DNA of 64,000 nt from Bacteroidia bacterium (GTDB taxonomy: Bacteria > Bacteroidota > Bacteroidia > Chitinophagales > JAUHXS01), in contig JAUHXS010000004.1 of NCBI GenBank assembly GCA_030426955.1, forward strand, positions 124,001-188,000. The letters are read 5' to 3'. Position 1 is the first letter of the stretch; every line of letters starts with the position of its first letter. This document shows positions 47,478-58,000 of the stretch, piece by piece. The notes under the pieces were generated by a model, which saw only the letters and a list, made by a program, of their open reading frames with translations, searched no databases and was not told where the DNA came from. Both the position numbers and the translations under genes were made by a program.

Positions 47478-48887
47478 ATGAATAAAAACAAGCTGATTTT
47501 TTCTATTACGTTATTAATTGCATCATCAACTAGCAATCTCGCTCAAAATAGACCAAGATTGCAACCAACTCCTATTCAAGCCTCTCCATCCAGCAAATTA
47601 TCGTCCAATAGAGATTCCAAACACTCCATACTAGCAAGGTCTGAATTTAAAGATCAGGCTACCAGACAATTAATTGACACCATGTATTTTGATTTTAATT
47701 TCAATGATAACCAAAAAGGAAATATTGAGTATGACGAATATGGGAACATTATTATGTATACACATCAAAAAATAAACTCATGGAACAATAGTTGGGAAAA
47801 AGACTATAGGTATATATTTATTTATAATAATGCTGGCGAAATACAATTTGAAATAACGCTAGACTGGAAAAACCCCTCCAATAGCTGGGATACCGTATAT
47901 AGGCATGAACATTCCTACAACTCAAATGGAATGTTAACTTCATCTGTTGTATCTAATTATTCAAATTCTACTGGTTGGACTTATGAAAGTCAAATTTTAT
48001 ATGAATATGACTTAGAGAATAATTTGATGGTTGAAATTTTTCAAGTTTATAATCAAGAATGGAAGAACCTCTTAAAGGATGAATATAGCTATGACAATAA
48101 TCGTAATATTTCCAAAAAAAAGAATTATGTATGGCTATCTCAGGAAGAGAAATGGGAATTAAGAGTTATTTATGAGCATAAGTATAGCAATGACAAAATA
48201 ATCTTGTTATACGAGTATCATTTTTTTCAGGATGATACTTCTTGGAGTAATACTAAAAAGACTGAATATAGTTACACTTTGGATAACCTTATATTAGAAA
48301 CTAAATATAAAGCACATTCAGATAATTCTGCAAACAGATGGTATCTCTTCTCTAAAACAGAAAATGAGTACGATAATTTTAATAATCTTACTCAAACTAT
48401 TTCATACCTTTATGAAGATTTAACGTGGATAAATTCTAGAATGACGTCATATGCATATGATCATTCTGTTAATCTAGATGATATTATATTTACTACATGG
48501 GAGCCTTCTACTTATGCTGTACATAGTAAACCTCTAGGATACTCTGATTATTCTTGGAACAATGGTAATTGGAATCAAACAAGTTCTACCTCTTATTATT
48601 ATATAGAGCAAGATATTAGCCTATACGATAATAGTGATATCAAGAATAATATTGATGTTACGATCTTTCCCAATCCCACTACAGATTATATTTTACTTAC
48701 AACAAACGCAAATCTATCAAACTTGATATACTTTGAGTTATTTGATATTCAAGGAAAAAATATTATCCCTAAAATGATACTTAAATCGCAACAAACATTG
48801 GATCTGAGTAATTTAGGAAACGGCATCTATGTATATAAACTAATGAGTAGTGATAAAACAAGACAGGGAAAACTCATAAAAGAATAG
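47478..48887 (+). CDS. T9SS type A secreted protein with YD-like repeats
   Basis: A secreted protein of about 469 residues with signal peptide MNKNKLIFSITLLIASSTSN; an ATG four codons earlier (47466) is also possible. The body consists of repeated strands of the form YEYDxxNNL and WENxxKxEYSY (for instance EYDNFNNLTQTISY and EYSYTLDNLILETKY), similar to RHS/YD-like repeats found in Bacteroidota surface proteins. The last 75 residues, beginning VTIFPNPTTDYILL, are a Por secretion tail ending in KLIKE. It faces the CDGSH gene convergently. No enzymatic signature is seen. Confidence 0.87.
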   Translation: MNKNKLIFSITLLIASSTSNLAQNRPRLQPTPIQASPSSKLSSNRDSKHSILARSEFKDQATRQLIDTMYFDFNFNDNQKGNIEYDEYGNIIMYTHQKINSWNNSWEKDYRYIFIYNNAGEIQFEITLDWKNPSNSWDTVYRHEHSYNSNGMLTSSVVSNYSNSTGWTYESQILYEYDLENNLMVEIFQVYNQEWKNLLKDEYSYDNNRNISKKKNYVWLSQEEKWELRVIYEHKYSNDKIILLYEYHFFQDDTSWSNTKKTEYSYTLDNLILETKYKAHSDNSANRWYLFSKTENEYDNFNNLTQTISYLYEDLTWINSRMTSYAYDHSVNLDDIIFTTWEPSTYAVHSKPLGYSDYSWNNGNWNQTSSTSYYYIEQDISLYDNSDIKNNIDVTIFPNPTTDYILLTTNANLSNLIYFELFDIQGKNIIPKMILKSQQTLDLSNLGNGIYVYKLMSSDKTRQGKLIKE

Positions 48888-48920
48888 AACGTATTAAGAG
48901 AGATACTCGCAAAACATAGC

Positions 48921-49334
48921 CTACCCTATAAACCCATTCCTCTTATGAGCTCCATCACAGAAAGGCTTATTATTACTCGCACCGCACCTACATAAAGCAA
49001 CTGCTGTGCCTGGAGATGAAATTTCACTACCACTTTTGTCTGTGATTTGAAAAGAACCTTTCACTAAAAATGGTCCATTTTCAGTTACACTAATTTCTGT
49101 TTTATTGATACTAGTGCTATTTTCCTTTTTAATAGATAAGGCTCCGGAGGGACAATGATTTACTACATGAGTTATTTTTTCAGCTGATGCCTTATTTATA
49201 TCTACCCAAGGCTTTTCTTTCGGTCGAAAAACCTCAGGTGCCCCTGCAACGCATTTTGCAGCATGAATACAAAGATGTGGTTGCCATACGACTGTAACAT
49301 CTTTATGCTTATATTCAATTACCTTTTTATCCAT
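48921..49334 (-). CDS. CDGSH iron-sulfur protein with N-terminal 4Fe-4S-like domain
   Basis: A 137-residue two-domain protein. The N-terminal half (residues about 5-68, with C22, C28 and C61 in HLCIHAAKC and NHCPSGAL) matches the small Fer4_19/YjdI mono-cluster domain. The C-terminal half has the CDGSH signature CRCGASNNKPFCDGAH, with cluster ligands C115, C117, C126 and H130, which binds a 2Fe-2S cluster. Such proteins are thought to act in electron transfer or cluster handling. It is 24 bases after the M42 peptidase gene. A truncated copy of its 3' half lies at 46879-47103. Confidence 0.93.
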   Translation of the reverse strand: MDKKVIEYKHKDVTVVWQPHLCIHAAKCVAGAPEVFRPKEKPWVDINKASAEKITHVVNHCPSGALSIKKENSTSINKTEISVTENGPFLVKGSFQITDKSGSEISSPGTAVALCRCGASNNKPFCDGAHKRNGFIG

Positions 49335-49358
49335 TGTTATACAATCAAAAAAGCGTTT

Positions 49359-50396
49359 TTAGTATTCCCAATTTCCTTTACCTAAATCTTCTAGACAATG
49401 GGTTAACAAATCTATAGACCTTTGAATATCATTCTTATGCGCAGTTTCTATTACTTGATGTACGTGTCTTGTTGGAATAGATATACAGCCCACTATTGCA
49501 CCATTTTTACCCATTCTTTGAATTCCTGCAGTATCCGTTCCTCCTCCAGTCAGTACCTCTGGCTGCCATTTGATTTTATTTTTATCGGCTGTTTCTTTCA
49601 TAAACTTGACCATTCTCGGATCACACACTACAGAGCTATCCATAATTTTAATAGCTGTTCCCTCATTCAGGGAAGTAATTTTCTCTTCTGGCTTAGCACC
49701 TGGCGTGTCAAATGCAATTGTAATATCTAAGCCGAAACCGAAATCTGGTTCTATCGTATGGGCAGCTACTGACGCACCTCTGATACCAATTTCCTCTTGA
49801 ACTGTAAATACAGCATAAACGTCATATGGTGTTTTCTTTAACTTCTTTAAAGTCTCGATTAAGATAAAAACAGAAAGCCTATTGTCTAGAGATTTGCAAT
49901 TGATGCAATCGCCCATTTCGATCAATTCACGTTCTCTAGTAATCGTATCTCCAATTGAGATATATTTTTCGACTTCTTTTTTTCCCATTCCCATATCAAT
50001 AAAGAAGTCCTTAAGCTTTGGCGCTTTATTGCGGTCCTCAGGATCCATGATATGAATAGGCTTACTACCCATCACCCCTACTAAGTCCTTTTTTCCATGA
50101 ACGATTACTCGTTGAGCAGTCAACGTTTTAGGATCAAATCCGCCTAGTGTATGAAAGTGTATAAATCCATTATCATCAATATGTTTTACCATGAACCCAA
50201 TCTCATCCATGTGCGCAGCAATCATTACTCGCTTGTCTTTTTTACCTTTTTTGATAGCAATTACATTACCAAGGTTGTCGATCTTTATCTCATCAACTAG
50301 TTTTTTAATTTCTTTAATGACAAGCTTTCTAACCCTATCTTCATGACCTGGAGCACCCGGCACTTCACATATTTCTTTTAATAATTTTACGTTCAT
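49359..50396 (-). CDS. M42 family metallopeptidase (glutamyl aminopeptidase type)
   Basis: A cytosolic di-zinc aminopeptidase of about 345 residues. Metal and catalytic residues fit IAAHMDEIGFMV near residue 65, SLDNRLSVF near 175, VQEEIGIRGA near 205 and AFDTPGAK near 230, with the last ligand in TRHVHQVIE near 318. These enzymes form large tetrahedral dodecamers that trim peptides. I chose the ATG giving MNVKLLKEICEVPGAPGHED; an upstream start at 50426 would overlap the HepT gene and adds ten unlikely residues. It follows hepT by 10 bases on the same strand. Confidence 0.94.
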   Translation of the reverse strand: MNVKLLKEICEVPGAPGHEDRVRKLVIKEIKKLVDEIKIDNLGNVIAIKKGKKDKRVMIAAHMDEIGFMVKHIDDNGFIHFHTLGGFDPKTLTAQRVIVHGKKDLVGVMGSKPIHIMDPEDRNKAPKLKDFFIDMGMGKKEVEKYISIGDTITRERELIEMGDCINCKSLDNRLSVFILIETLKKLKKTPYDVYAVFTVQEEIGIRGASVAAHTIEPDFGFGLDITIAFDTPGAKPEEKITSLNEGTAIKIMDSSVVCDPRMVKFMKETADKNKIKWQPEVLTGGGTDTAGIQRMGKNGAIVGCISIPTRHVHQVIETAHKNDIQRSIDLLTHCLEDLGKGNWEY

Positions 50397-50406
50397 AATT
50401 TTACAT

Positions 50407-50748
50407 TTATTTTGATTCAGAATCAATAATATCCCTAATGGAAATTTCCAACTTAGGAAGCTCCATTTCTATTATATTCCACACTATCTCATAGTCAACT
50501 CCAAAATAGTGATGGATTAATTTATCTCTAGTTCCAGCAAGCTCTTTCCACTCTACCTCAGAATATTGATACCTAAAGTCTTCAGGCAGTTTCTTTGTTG
50601 CTTCACCTATTATCTCTAAGCTTCTTATCACTGCTCTTTGCAGAAGCTCATTTTTCAAAAATGCCTCTTCAGTCAACCCACTAGTCTGCTTCAGAACAAA
50701 TACAATCTCGTCTAAAATATGCTTTAAAAAATCAAGCTGCGATAACAT
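50407..50748 (-). CDS. hepT: HepT-like toxin (DUF86, HEPN ribonuclease)
   Basis: A 113-residue all-helical HEPN protein. The catalytic Rx4HxY motif is intact at R74, H79 and Y81 (RDKLIHHY). HepT cleaves RNA and is paired with the nucleotidyltransferase MntA, which in characterised systems inactivates HepT by adding AMP units to the motif tyrosine. The gene overlaps mntA by 17 bases, so the two are coupled, with the antitoxin first. It lies in a minus-strand run between rluB and the M42 peptidase. Confidence 0.9.
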   Translation of the reverse strand: MLSQLDFLKHILDEIVFVLKQTSGLTEEAFLKNELLQRAVIRSLEIIGEATKKLPEDFRYQYSEVEWKELAGTRDKLIHHYFGVDYEIVWNIIEMELPKLEISIRDIIDSESK

Positions 50749-51043
50749 ACTCTATTTCTTGCATTATTTTAGGTCCAATGTAGGGGCTCATTGACTTGTC
50801 TGTTAATATTTCAACAGGTCTTCCAAGGATTTCTTCTAGGTTGAATGACAATGCCATAAAGTTCTTAAATGTCTTCTTTCCCACAACAAACTCAACTACC
50901 AGATCGACATCGCTACCATCTAATGGTACGTCTTTAACGAAAGAACCAAATATGCCTAATCTTTTTACGCCACATTCAAGCAGAAGGGCTTTATTAGATA
51001 ATAGCCTTTCAATTAAATCTTTTTTATTAGCTACTTTTGACAT
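50732..51043 (-). CDS. mntA: MntA-like minimal nucleotidyltransferase antitoxin
   Basis: A 103-residue nucleotidyltransferase with the GSx10DxD active site intact (G33, S34, D45, D47 in GIFGSFVKDVPLDGSDVD) and a third acidic residue likely further on. It should neutralise HepT by AMP transfer. I prefer the ATG that gives MSKVANKKDLIERLL; an ATG at 51070 would add nine residues that look unlike the family. It starts 35 bases after the rluB stop, so it is probably in the same transcript. Confidence 0.9.
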   Translation of the reverse strand: MSKVANKKDLIERLLSNKALLLECGVKRLGIFGSFVKDVPLDGSDVDLVVEFVVGKKTFKNFMALSFNLEEILGRPVEILTDKSMSPYIGPKIMQEIEYVIAA

Positions 51044-51077
51044 CGCTACAAATTTAAAGATTTTAAGCATTAAATCA

Positions 51078-51842
51078 CTATTGAAAATGCTTTAACCCTA
51101 TTACCTCCTTAGCGTGAAGCGTTCTATACTTTCCCTTTGGTAAATTTTTCTTCGTTAACCCCGCGTACATTACACGATCCAGCTTTTCTACCTGATATCC
51201 AAAATGCTCAAATATTCTCCTCACAATTCTATTACGTCCAATATGCAATTCCACCCCTAGCTCATTTTTCCCCTTTCCCTCAACAAAGCTGATCTCATCC
51301 ACCTCAACTTTTCCATCGGGTAAACGAAATCCATTTTTTATTTTATCAAAATGCTCCTGAGTAACATTTTTATCCAACGTAACATAATAAAGTTTTTTAA
51401 CACCGTGACTTGGATGACTGAGTTTCTTAGCCAAAGTACCATCATTAGTCAAAAGCAGTAAGCCAGTTGTCTGGCGATCTAGACGACCAACAGGATATAT
51501 TCTTTCTTTGGTGGCATTCTGAACTAGATCCATTACCGTTTTTCTGCCCTTTTCATCACTTGTGCTGGTAATGAAATTTTTTGGCTTGTTTAAAAGGATA
51601 TACACAAAATTCCTCGTCATTTTGATCGACTTACCTCTATACTCTACCTTATCTTTAGGCATTATTTTATGCCCCATCTCAAGCATTACCTCTCCATTGA
51701 CTTTTACTTGCCCAGCTTTGATTAAATCATCTGCCTTTCTTCGTGAGCAGATACCAGCATGAGCAATATACTTGTTTAGGCGAACTCCTTCATCGCCCTC
51801 TTGCTTTTTGTTTTTACTATTTCCTTTAAATTGTTTTTGCAT
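51078..51842 (-). CDS. rluB: Pseudouridine synthase, RluB/RsuA family
   Basis: A 254-residue enzyme that isomerises uridine in ribosomal RNA. A lysine-rich N-terminal tail precedes an S4 RNA-binding domain (VRLNKYIAHAGICSRRKADD, about residues 21-70). The catalytic domain contains the aspartate motif GRLDRQTTGLLLLTNDG near residue 117 and the RsuA-family HIGRNRIVRRIFEHFGY near 205. The RluB-type target is 23S rRNA U2605 in E. coli numbering; I infer this from the family, and RluE or RsuA specificity cannot be excluded. It is divergent from the PPIase gene. Confidence 0.93.
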   Translation of the reverse strand: MQKQFKGNSKNKKQEGDEGVRLNKYIAHAGICSRRKADDLIKAGQVKVNGEVMLEMGHKIMPKDKVEYRGKSIKMTRNFVYILLNKPKNFITSTSDEKGRKTVMDLVQNATKERIYPVGRLDRQTTGLLLLTNDGTLAKKLSHPSHGVKKLYYVTLDKNVTQEHFDKIKNGFRLPDGKVEVDEISFVEGKGKNELGVELHIGRNRIVRRIFEHFGYQVEKLDRVMYAGLTKKNLPKGKYRTLHAKEVIGLKHFQ

Positions 51843-51952
51843 GGAAGCTAAATATCGTAAAAGTAGATCGATTTATATAAACTTAAGCCTTAAACATAAA
51901 ACGATTTTTGTACCTTTATTAAAAATATTTAGTAATGTCAATTGCAAATAGA

Positions 51953-52978
51953 ATGAATAAATTTTTTGGAATCTTAAGTTTATTAATCGTTATGACTACA
52001 ACAGAATCATGTGACGGAAAAAGCAAATATGGTGATGGTTTATTCGCTGAAATCAAAACGCCTAAGGGACTTATCGTACTTCAGCTAGAATTTGAGAAAA
52101 CACCAATGACTGTGGGCAACTTTGCGGGATTAGCTATGGGACAAGTTGAGAATGATGATAAAGGCAAAGGAGAGCCTTTCTATGATGGATTAAAATTTCA
52201 CCGAGTGATTGCCGATTTTATGATCCAAGGAGGAGACCCAGCTGGAAACGGCAGTGGTGATCCAGGTTATAAGTTCCCAGATGAAATACATCCTGACCTC
52301 AAGCATACTGGTCCAGGGATCTTGTCTATGGCAAATGCAGGACCTGCAACTAATGGAAGCCAATTCTTTATTACTCATAAAGCAACTCCATGGCTGGATG
52401 GGAAGCACACCGTCTTTGGTCATGTTGTAGAGGGGCAAAACGTTGTAGATTCCATAGCACAAGGAGATATGATTGAAAGTATTGAAATTATAGCTTCTGG
52501 TAAAGATGCAAAGAAGTTTAAGAAAAAAGCTGGAGAAATATTTATGGAAAAGAAGGAATCATGGGCAAAAGAACAAGCAGAGAAAGTGAGAAAAATGCAG
52601 GAACAATTCAAAGCTGAAGTTAGCAAAGTAGCGCCTGATGCAGAGATGACAGAAAGCGGCTTAATGTATGTTATGACAAATGAAGGAGATGGAGATCAGG
52701 CTGTAGCCGGAAAAAATGTTTCAGTTCACTATAGTGGTTACCTTATGGACGGAACCATGTTTGACTCATCAGTTGAGCGAGGGCAACCTATTCAATTTCC
52801 TCTAGGAGCAGGCAGAGTTATTAAGGGTTGGGATGAAGGCATTGCGCTTTTAAAAGAAGGAGGAAAAGCTACTTTCTATATCCCTTCAAACTTAGGATAT
52901 GGAGAAAGAGGAGCCCCGCCAGTAATCCCTCCTGGTGCTACACTAAAATTTGATGTTGAATTAGTTGACGTACTTTAA
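51953..52978 (+). CDS. Lipoprotein peptidyl-prolyl isomerase with cyclophilin and FKBP domains
   Basis: A fusion of two different proline isomerase folds, about 341 residues. The chosen ATG gives [20 protein letters not shown], a lipoprotein signal with lipobox cysteine; an ATG six codons earlier (51935) also fits. The cyclophilin domain (about 30-175) shows [19 protein letters not shown] and [20 protein letters not shown] charged helical linker leads to an FKBP domain (about 235-341) with [18 protein letters not shown] and [17 protein letters not shown]. It probably assists folding of exported proteins in the periplasm or at the outer membrane. The cupin gene follows 11 bases later. Confidence 0.93.
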   Translation: MNKFFGILSLLIVMTTTESCDGKSKYGDGLFAEIKTPKGLIVLQLEFEKTPMTVGNFAGLAMGQVENDDKGKGEPFYDGLKFHRVIADFMIQGGDPAGNGSGDPGYKFPDEIHPDLKHTGPGILSMANAGPATNGSQFFITHKATPWLDGKHTVFGHVVEGQNVVDSIAQGDMIESIEIIASGKDAKKFKKKAGEIFMEKKESWAKEQAEKVRKMQEQFKAEVSKVAPDAEMTESGLMYVMTNEGDGDQAVAGKNVSVHYSGYLMDGTMFDSSVERGQPIQFPLGAGRVIKGWDEGIALLKEGGKATFYIPSNLGYGERGAPPVIPPGATLKFDVELVDVL

Positions 52979-52989
52979 GTGCTTTTATC

Positions 52990-53361
52990 ATGAGCAATAA
53001 AGTCGTCATCAACGAAAAGTTGAACAAGATCAATGAATTTTATGTACCTAAGGTAGTAGGGGAGCTAAACAATCAATATGTTAAGCTAGTAAAACTCAAA
53101 GGTCCTTACGTAATGCATCACCACGAAAATGAAGATGAAATGTTTTACGTGATCAAAGGCAGTTTTACGATGGAATACAAAGACCATTCAGAAGTAATTA
53201 ATGAAGGGGAATTTGTGATCGTGCCAAAAGGAGTGGACCACAAACCAGTCGCAAGTGAAGAAGCCCACATTATGCTCTTTGAGCCCAAAGACACTTTAAA
53301 TACTGGCAGTTCAGAGAAGGGAGAATATACAATTGACTCTAAAGACTTAGAAAAAATTTAA
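52990..53361 (+). CDS. Cupin-domain protein
   Basis: A 123-residue single-domain cupin. The first metal motif is complete in MHHHENEDEMFYVIKGSF and the second in GEFVIVPKGVDHKPVA, so a bound metal ion is likely. Small cupins of this kind include isomerases, dioxygenases and sensors, and the substrate here is not evident. It is close behind the PPIase gene and is probably read from the same transcript. The downstream gene is convergent, with 9 bases between the stops. Confidence 0.9.
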   Translation: MSNKVVINEKLNKINEFYVPKVVGELNNQYVKLVKLKGPYVMHHHENEDEMFYVIKGSFTMEYKDHSEVINEGEFVIVPKGVDHKPVASEEAHIMLFEPKDTLNTGSSEKGEYTIDSKDLEKI

Positions 53362-53370
53362 TACTAAACG

Positions 53371-54879
53371 CTAGTTCTCTGAATAGCTTCTTAGTATTTT
53401 TTTCAAGTCTGTTTTTTTCATTTTACTCTCAATCCAAAAATCAAAGGGAAAATATTTATTCGTATTATTCCTATCCTCCCCTTCATATAAATTGCTACTA
53501 AGCTCTTTCCACTCTTTGATTTGGACGATATCGTTAGCAGTATTTTTCGTTTGTTTTTTTAAAAACTTGAGTATCTCAGTTTCTGCATGGTAACTTTTTT
53601 TCGACTCACGCAACGAGCGTAGAGCAGCATCTGCAAAATTTTCTATAATACTCCATTTGCCTAATTCAAATAATGTAATAACTCTAAGAACATAAGCTTT
53701 CAGTAAATTAGAGCTACTAAATTTGTGATGATTGATATAATCATTAATATAATCTAAAGCTTGTTCATGATTCTCATCAACTAAGTGAAAGAGGATCATA
53801 TTTAAAATTATTCTTGATCCAAACACTTCATTATAAGAGGATGCAATAAAGTTTTTCTTGATGTGTTGTGCTGCATCATCCACAATACTTTTTGCCTTGT
53901 CGGTTAATCCAGACAAAGCATAGTATTCAAGTTCATATGCATATACTAGCGTTAGAATTGTAATTCTCATGGGTAAAGAAGCCAAGTCTTTATCAAAAGA
54001 CTTAAGCCTATTCAACTCATCAAGAAAAACAGCTTGATCAAAGTGTTTGCTAGTATCTAATAGCTTTGATATAGATGTAACATATCCACCTGTTCTAGCA
54101 GATATATTTTGCTTGTCATCTTCTAAGGCATTAACGACAACCTTTATATTATTATAAGCCTCCTTATATTCCTGAAGGTAGTAATGATATGTAGCTCGCA
54201 TTGAATAATAATAATATTTTTCAAGAATGCTCTCTCCTTGAGGTTGTTCCATCTGAATTTGATGGATAAGTATCTCAAACTCTTTCTTTTGAGCTTCTGT
54301 TCTGATTTGACCATTTTTTGAAACAAAAAAAGCAACATCACTGTCAATTTTTCTAAATTGAACAGCATATTTAATGACACTTAACGCTTCAACAGACTCC
54401 TTATAAATCTTATCATATACTTTGGGGTTGCTATTTAGTCTGTCTGCAAGAACAACCTCAAGATTAATTATATCAAGAGCACAGGCATTTTTATCAATTC
54501 CATAAGCCATTTTTTTTGCTTTTTTTAATTGCTTATAGGCCTGCTCATACAGTTTTTTTCGATATAAAACATGAACATTTACTATCAATAGATATAGTTC
54601 ATAATGATGAGAGTCTTCACTATGAAAAGATCTAAGACTTTTTAATATTAGCTTATATAAATAATGTCGCGTAAAGCGTAATTGCTTTGCAAATGGCTCC
54701 CCTTTAAACACTGTTGCAATATCTCTCTCGTCAATTTTCAAGTTATCTAATACATCAAATAGGGCGATGTAATTATTTTTTTTACCCTTAATATGTTGTG
54801 ATGCAAAGACCTTGAAATATCTTTTCTCTGCTGAAGTCAATGCCTGAATAAGTAATAATAAGTCGGAAGGTTTGTTCAT
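53371..54879 (-). CDS. Large helical protein of unknown function
   Basis: A 502-residue soluble protein, mostly helical, without signal peptide or membrane segment. The opening SDLLLLIQALTSAEKRYFKV is a pattern common to a Bacteroidota-specific family of uncharacterised proteins. The middle contains TPR-like helix pairs (for example YYYYSMRATYHYYLQEYKEA and ALDYINDYINHH), which suggests a protein-interaction scaffold. No catalytic motif is visible. It stands alone on the minus strand, divergent from the T9SS gene run at 55074, with a 194-base AT-rich gap between them. Confidence 0.8.
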   Translation of the reverse strand: MNKPSDLLLLIQALTSAEKRYFKVFASQHIKGKKNNYIALFDVLDNLKIDERDIATVFKGEPFAKQLRFTRHYLYKLILKSLRSFHSEDSHHYELYLLIVNVHVLYRKKLYEQAYKQLKKAKKMAYGIDKNACALDIINLEVVLADRLNSNPKVYDKIYKESVEALSVIKYAVQFRKIDSDVAFFVSKNGQIRTEAQKKEFEILIHQIQMEQPQGESILEKYYYYSMRATYHYYLQEYKEAYNNIKVVVNALEDDKQNISARTGGYVTSISKLLDTSKHFDQAVFLDELNRLKSFDKDLASLPMRITILTLVYAYELEYYALSGLTDKAKSIVDDAAQHIKKNFIASSYNEVFGSRIILNMILFHLVDENHEQALDYINDYINHHKFSSSNLLKAYVLRVITLFELGKWSIIENFADAALRSLRESKKSYHAETEILKFLKKQTKNTANDIVQIKEWKELSSNLYEGEDRNNTNKYFPFDFWIESKMKKTDLKKILRSYSEN

Positions 54880-55073
54880 CTCATCAGAAGTTTAAAACCA
54901 ATTAAAATAGAATTGTGCCAGAATGCTAACTTTCAAATGAATCAAAACAATAATAATCAACATTTTACAACAAATAGAAATCTCTTTTATTTTACAAAAT
55001 AAAAAAAAATTGCAACATAGAGTTATTTTTTAACGTATATTAAGATTTGATCTCATTAACCACAACTAACATA

Positions 55074-58000
55074 ATGGTCTTAAGAACAATTTCGCTCTCC
55101 ATAGCTTGTCTCATCAGCATATTGACTTATTCTCAATCAAACAATTGGCTTATTACATCAGGAACTGGGGCTAATGAAATGCTCAGTTCAATGGTCGTTG
55201 CAGATACCAATGTCTTTATTTGTGGAACAGGCATGAATAATTTTTACATTTCAAATTACAATACACAAGGCGCCCTAAAATGGAGCAATTTTGGATCAGG
55301 AGACGCCCTGATGTCGCACATAACTTCCGATGCAAATGAAAATATTTATGTAATTGGATCCTTCAGCGATTCTATCGTAGTTTTTAAAGAGACCACCTTG
55401 ACTAGTGATACGACCTTTTACGGCTCTAGCACGTATAACTTCTTTGCACTTAAATACGACAAAGATGGTTCTTTACTTTGGGGAACGCACGGATCAGGGG
55501 AAGGCGAAAATTATGGTCATTCTATTGACTTTGCTAATAATTTTCTCCTCTTTTCTGGCTCTTTCGCAGATTCAATCAATATTTCAGATGGAACAACATT
55601 AATGACAGTTGATGCAGGTTTTAATTCTTTTATAGGAAAAATCGATACGGAAAATGGCAACATTGTCTGGATAAAACAAACTGGAGGAATTGAAGTCAAT
55701 TCTATTTCAACAGATGCAGAAAAGCACATCTTTACCACGGGAAGATTTGAAAATACAACTTCCTTTGACGGTATCAACATAACAAGCTCTAGCGCAGAAA
55801 ATGCTTTTGTTACAAAATATGATTCTAATGGTACGGCCATTTGGGCAGACGGATTCGGAGGTATTGGAGGCAGTGTAGCGCAAGGCAATGACCTCGGGTT
55901 AGATCAATATGGCAATGTATATCTAACAGGAAAGTACGTGAATGTCCTGAACATTGGCAACTTCAGTTTCACAGTGGCTAATGGCTCTGCATATGGTAGT
56001 TCCGACATTTTTATTGCCAAGTACAATACTTTGGGGAATGTAGAATGGGCGAAAATTGTAGGCGGAGGAGCACAAGATGAAGGCAATACTATATATGTAG
56101 ATGATCTTGGCAATATCGGCTTAGCAGGAAAAGTTAGACCCCCAGGTGGTGATTCCCTGATATTCATGGAACAGGATACATTAATAGGTTTCGGTAATAC
56201 CGACATTTTTGTTGCACAACTTAATAGCCATGGCGAATATACGACGGCTTTCTTAGTGGGAGGAGCAAGCAATAATGACGATGGCACAGGAGTTTATATC
56301 AATGACACTTCCTTTTACTTTGCTGGCAACTTTAATGGCGTTATTTATTTCCCTGGAGATACAGGAGTTACTTCAGGCGGAACGGATATCTTTCTTACCA
56401 GATATGAAAACGAAAGCAAAGTAACCAGTATAAACATGCATACAAAAGGTTTTTGCGAAAATCTAGCTCACGAAATATTTGTTAGCACACAAGGTATATT
56501 TAACCCTGGCAATATTTTCACGCTAACCTTATCAGACACATTAGGACAGTTTGATAATAATGATACTATTCATATTGGAAGTGTTAATGAAGAAAAAGGA
56601 CCTTTTAGCTTCATTTTTACGACAAATGGAAATCTACCATTTTCAGGGACGTATAAAGTCAAAGCTACTTCAAGCGCTCCAGCAAGGGAATATGTTTTAG
56701 ATGTAAATTATTTCCCAGTAAGTGTTTCACTGGGTAACGATACTATTATCTGTAATGGCGAGTCATTAAACATTTCATTACCAGCAGCAAACTACTATCT
56801 ATGGAATGATGAGAGCACAAGTAATATGTATAGTATCAACAGTGCAGGAACTTATTCTGTGCAAATAACAGACACAAACCTATGTAATAAGATTGATTCC
56901 ATTGAAGTTAACTATGTCGCTCCCAGAGATTTAATAGTCGAGTTTTCCCATATTTGTCAATGGGAAGATTCAAAAGATCAAATAGCAAACGAGGGTTTTA
57001 TATCTTATGAGTGGAGCAATGGTGGTGGAGTACTTGGTACAGAAAGAATATATCCAGCCACAGTAACCAATATGCTAACAATAGAAGCAATTGACAGTAA
57101 TAATTGTGTCCAAAGTGCAGCACAAAACGTTATTAAAGGAATTGTAGAAGAGGTAGATTTAGACGATGATCCCTTTTTCTGTGGCGACACTACCAATATC
57201 ATACTCAATGGGCCATCCAACTCATTTCTAGCGTCATACTTATGGCAAGACGGATCAACAAGCAGAAACTTTACAGCAACTGAGGTTGGTATATATTACC
57301 TGACCGCCACAGAGGATCAATCTCCAGGATTCAACACAGGCTGTGTGTCTAGCGATACTATAGAACTTATCTCTCAAGACAGTCTAGAACTTGAACTTGG
57401 TAATGATACCGCTTATTGCAACTATGATACCATCACTTTAAATGCAGGTAGCCTTGCCAATGAATATTCATGGTCAACTGGGGCAACAACCTCATCAATT
57501 ATTCCGCTCAACTCTGGAACCTACAGTGTCATGATCAATAATGCTTGTGGAAGCCTATTCGATACAATTGACATCACAATCAACAAACCTCCTGTTGTTA
57601 TCACAAGCGAGGACGTTACAATTTGTCAAGATGAAAGCACTACACTAGTTGCGTTAGGAGGCACAAGTTATCAATGGTCTCCTGCAAACTCTCTTGATAA
57701 CTCATCAACCTCAACGGTAGTCGCTAGTCCTGAAAACACAACAACTTATATGGTATCCGTAACAAATGATGTCAACTGCACTTCCGAAGAGACAATTGTG
57801 GTAACCGTCGATAATTGTACCAATTTGGATGCTTTTAATACATTCATACAACAAGTCAATGTTTTTCCCAATCCATCTATATCTGGACAATTTTCGCTAA
57901 ACATTACCTTGCCATACAACAACATTAATATCTCTATTTTAAATGCACTAGGACAAGAGGTCATTAGTGCTCAATACAATACTTACCTTGAGCTCATAAC

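Noticed and set aside
55517-56287. Long open frames antisense to the type A gene at 55074-58091
   Set aside because: They mirror the repetitive coding sequence of the T9SS gene, have no ribosome site and no recognisable protein pattern.
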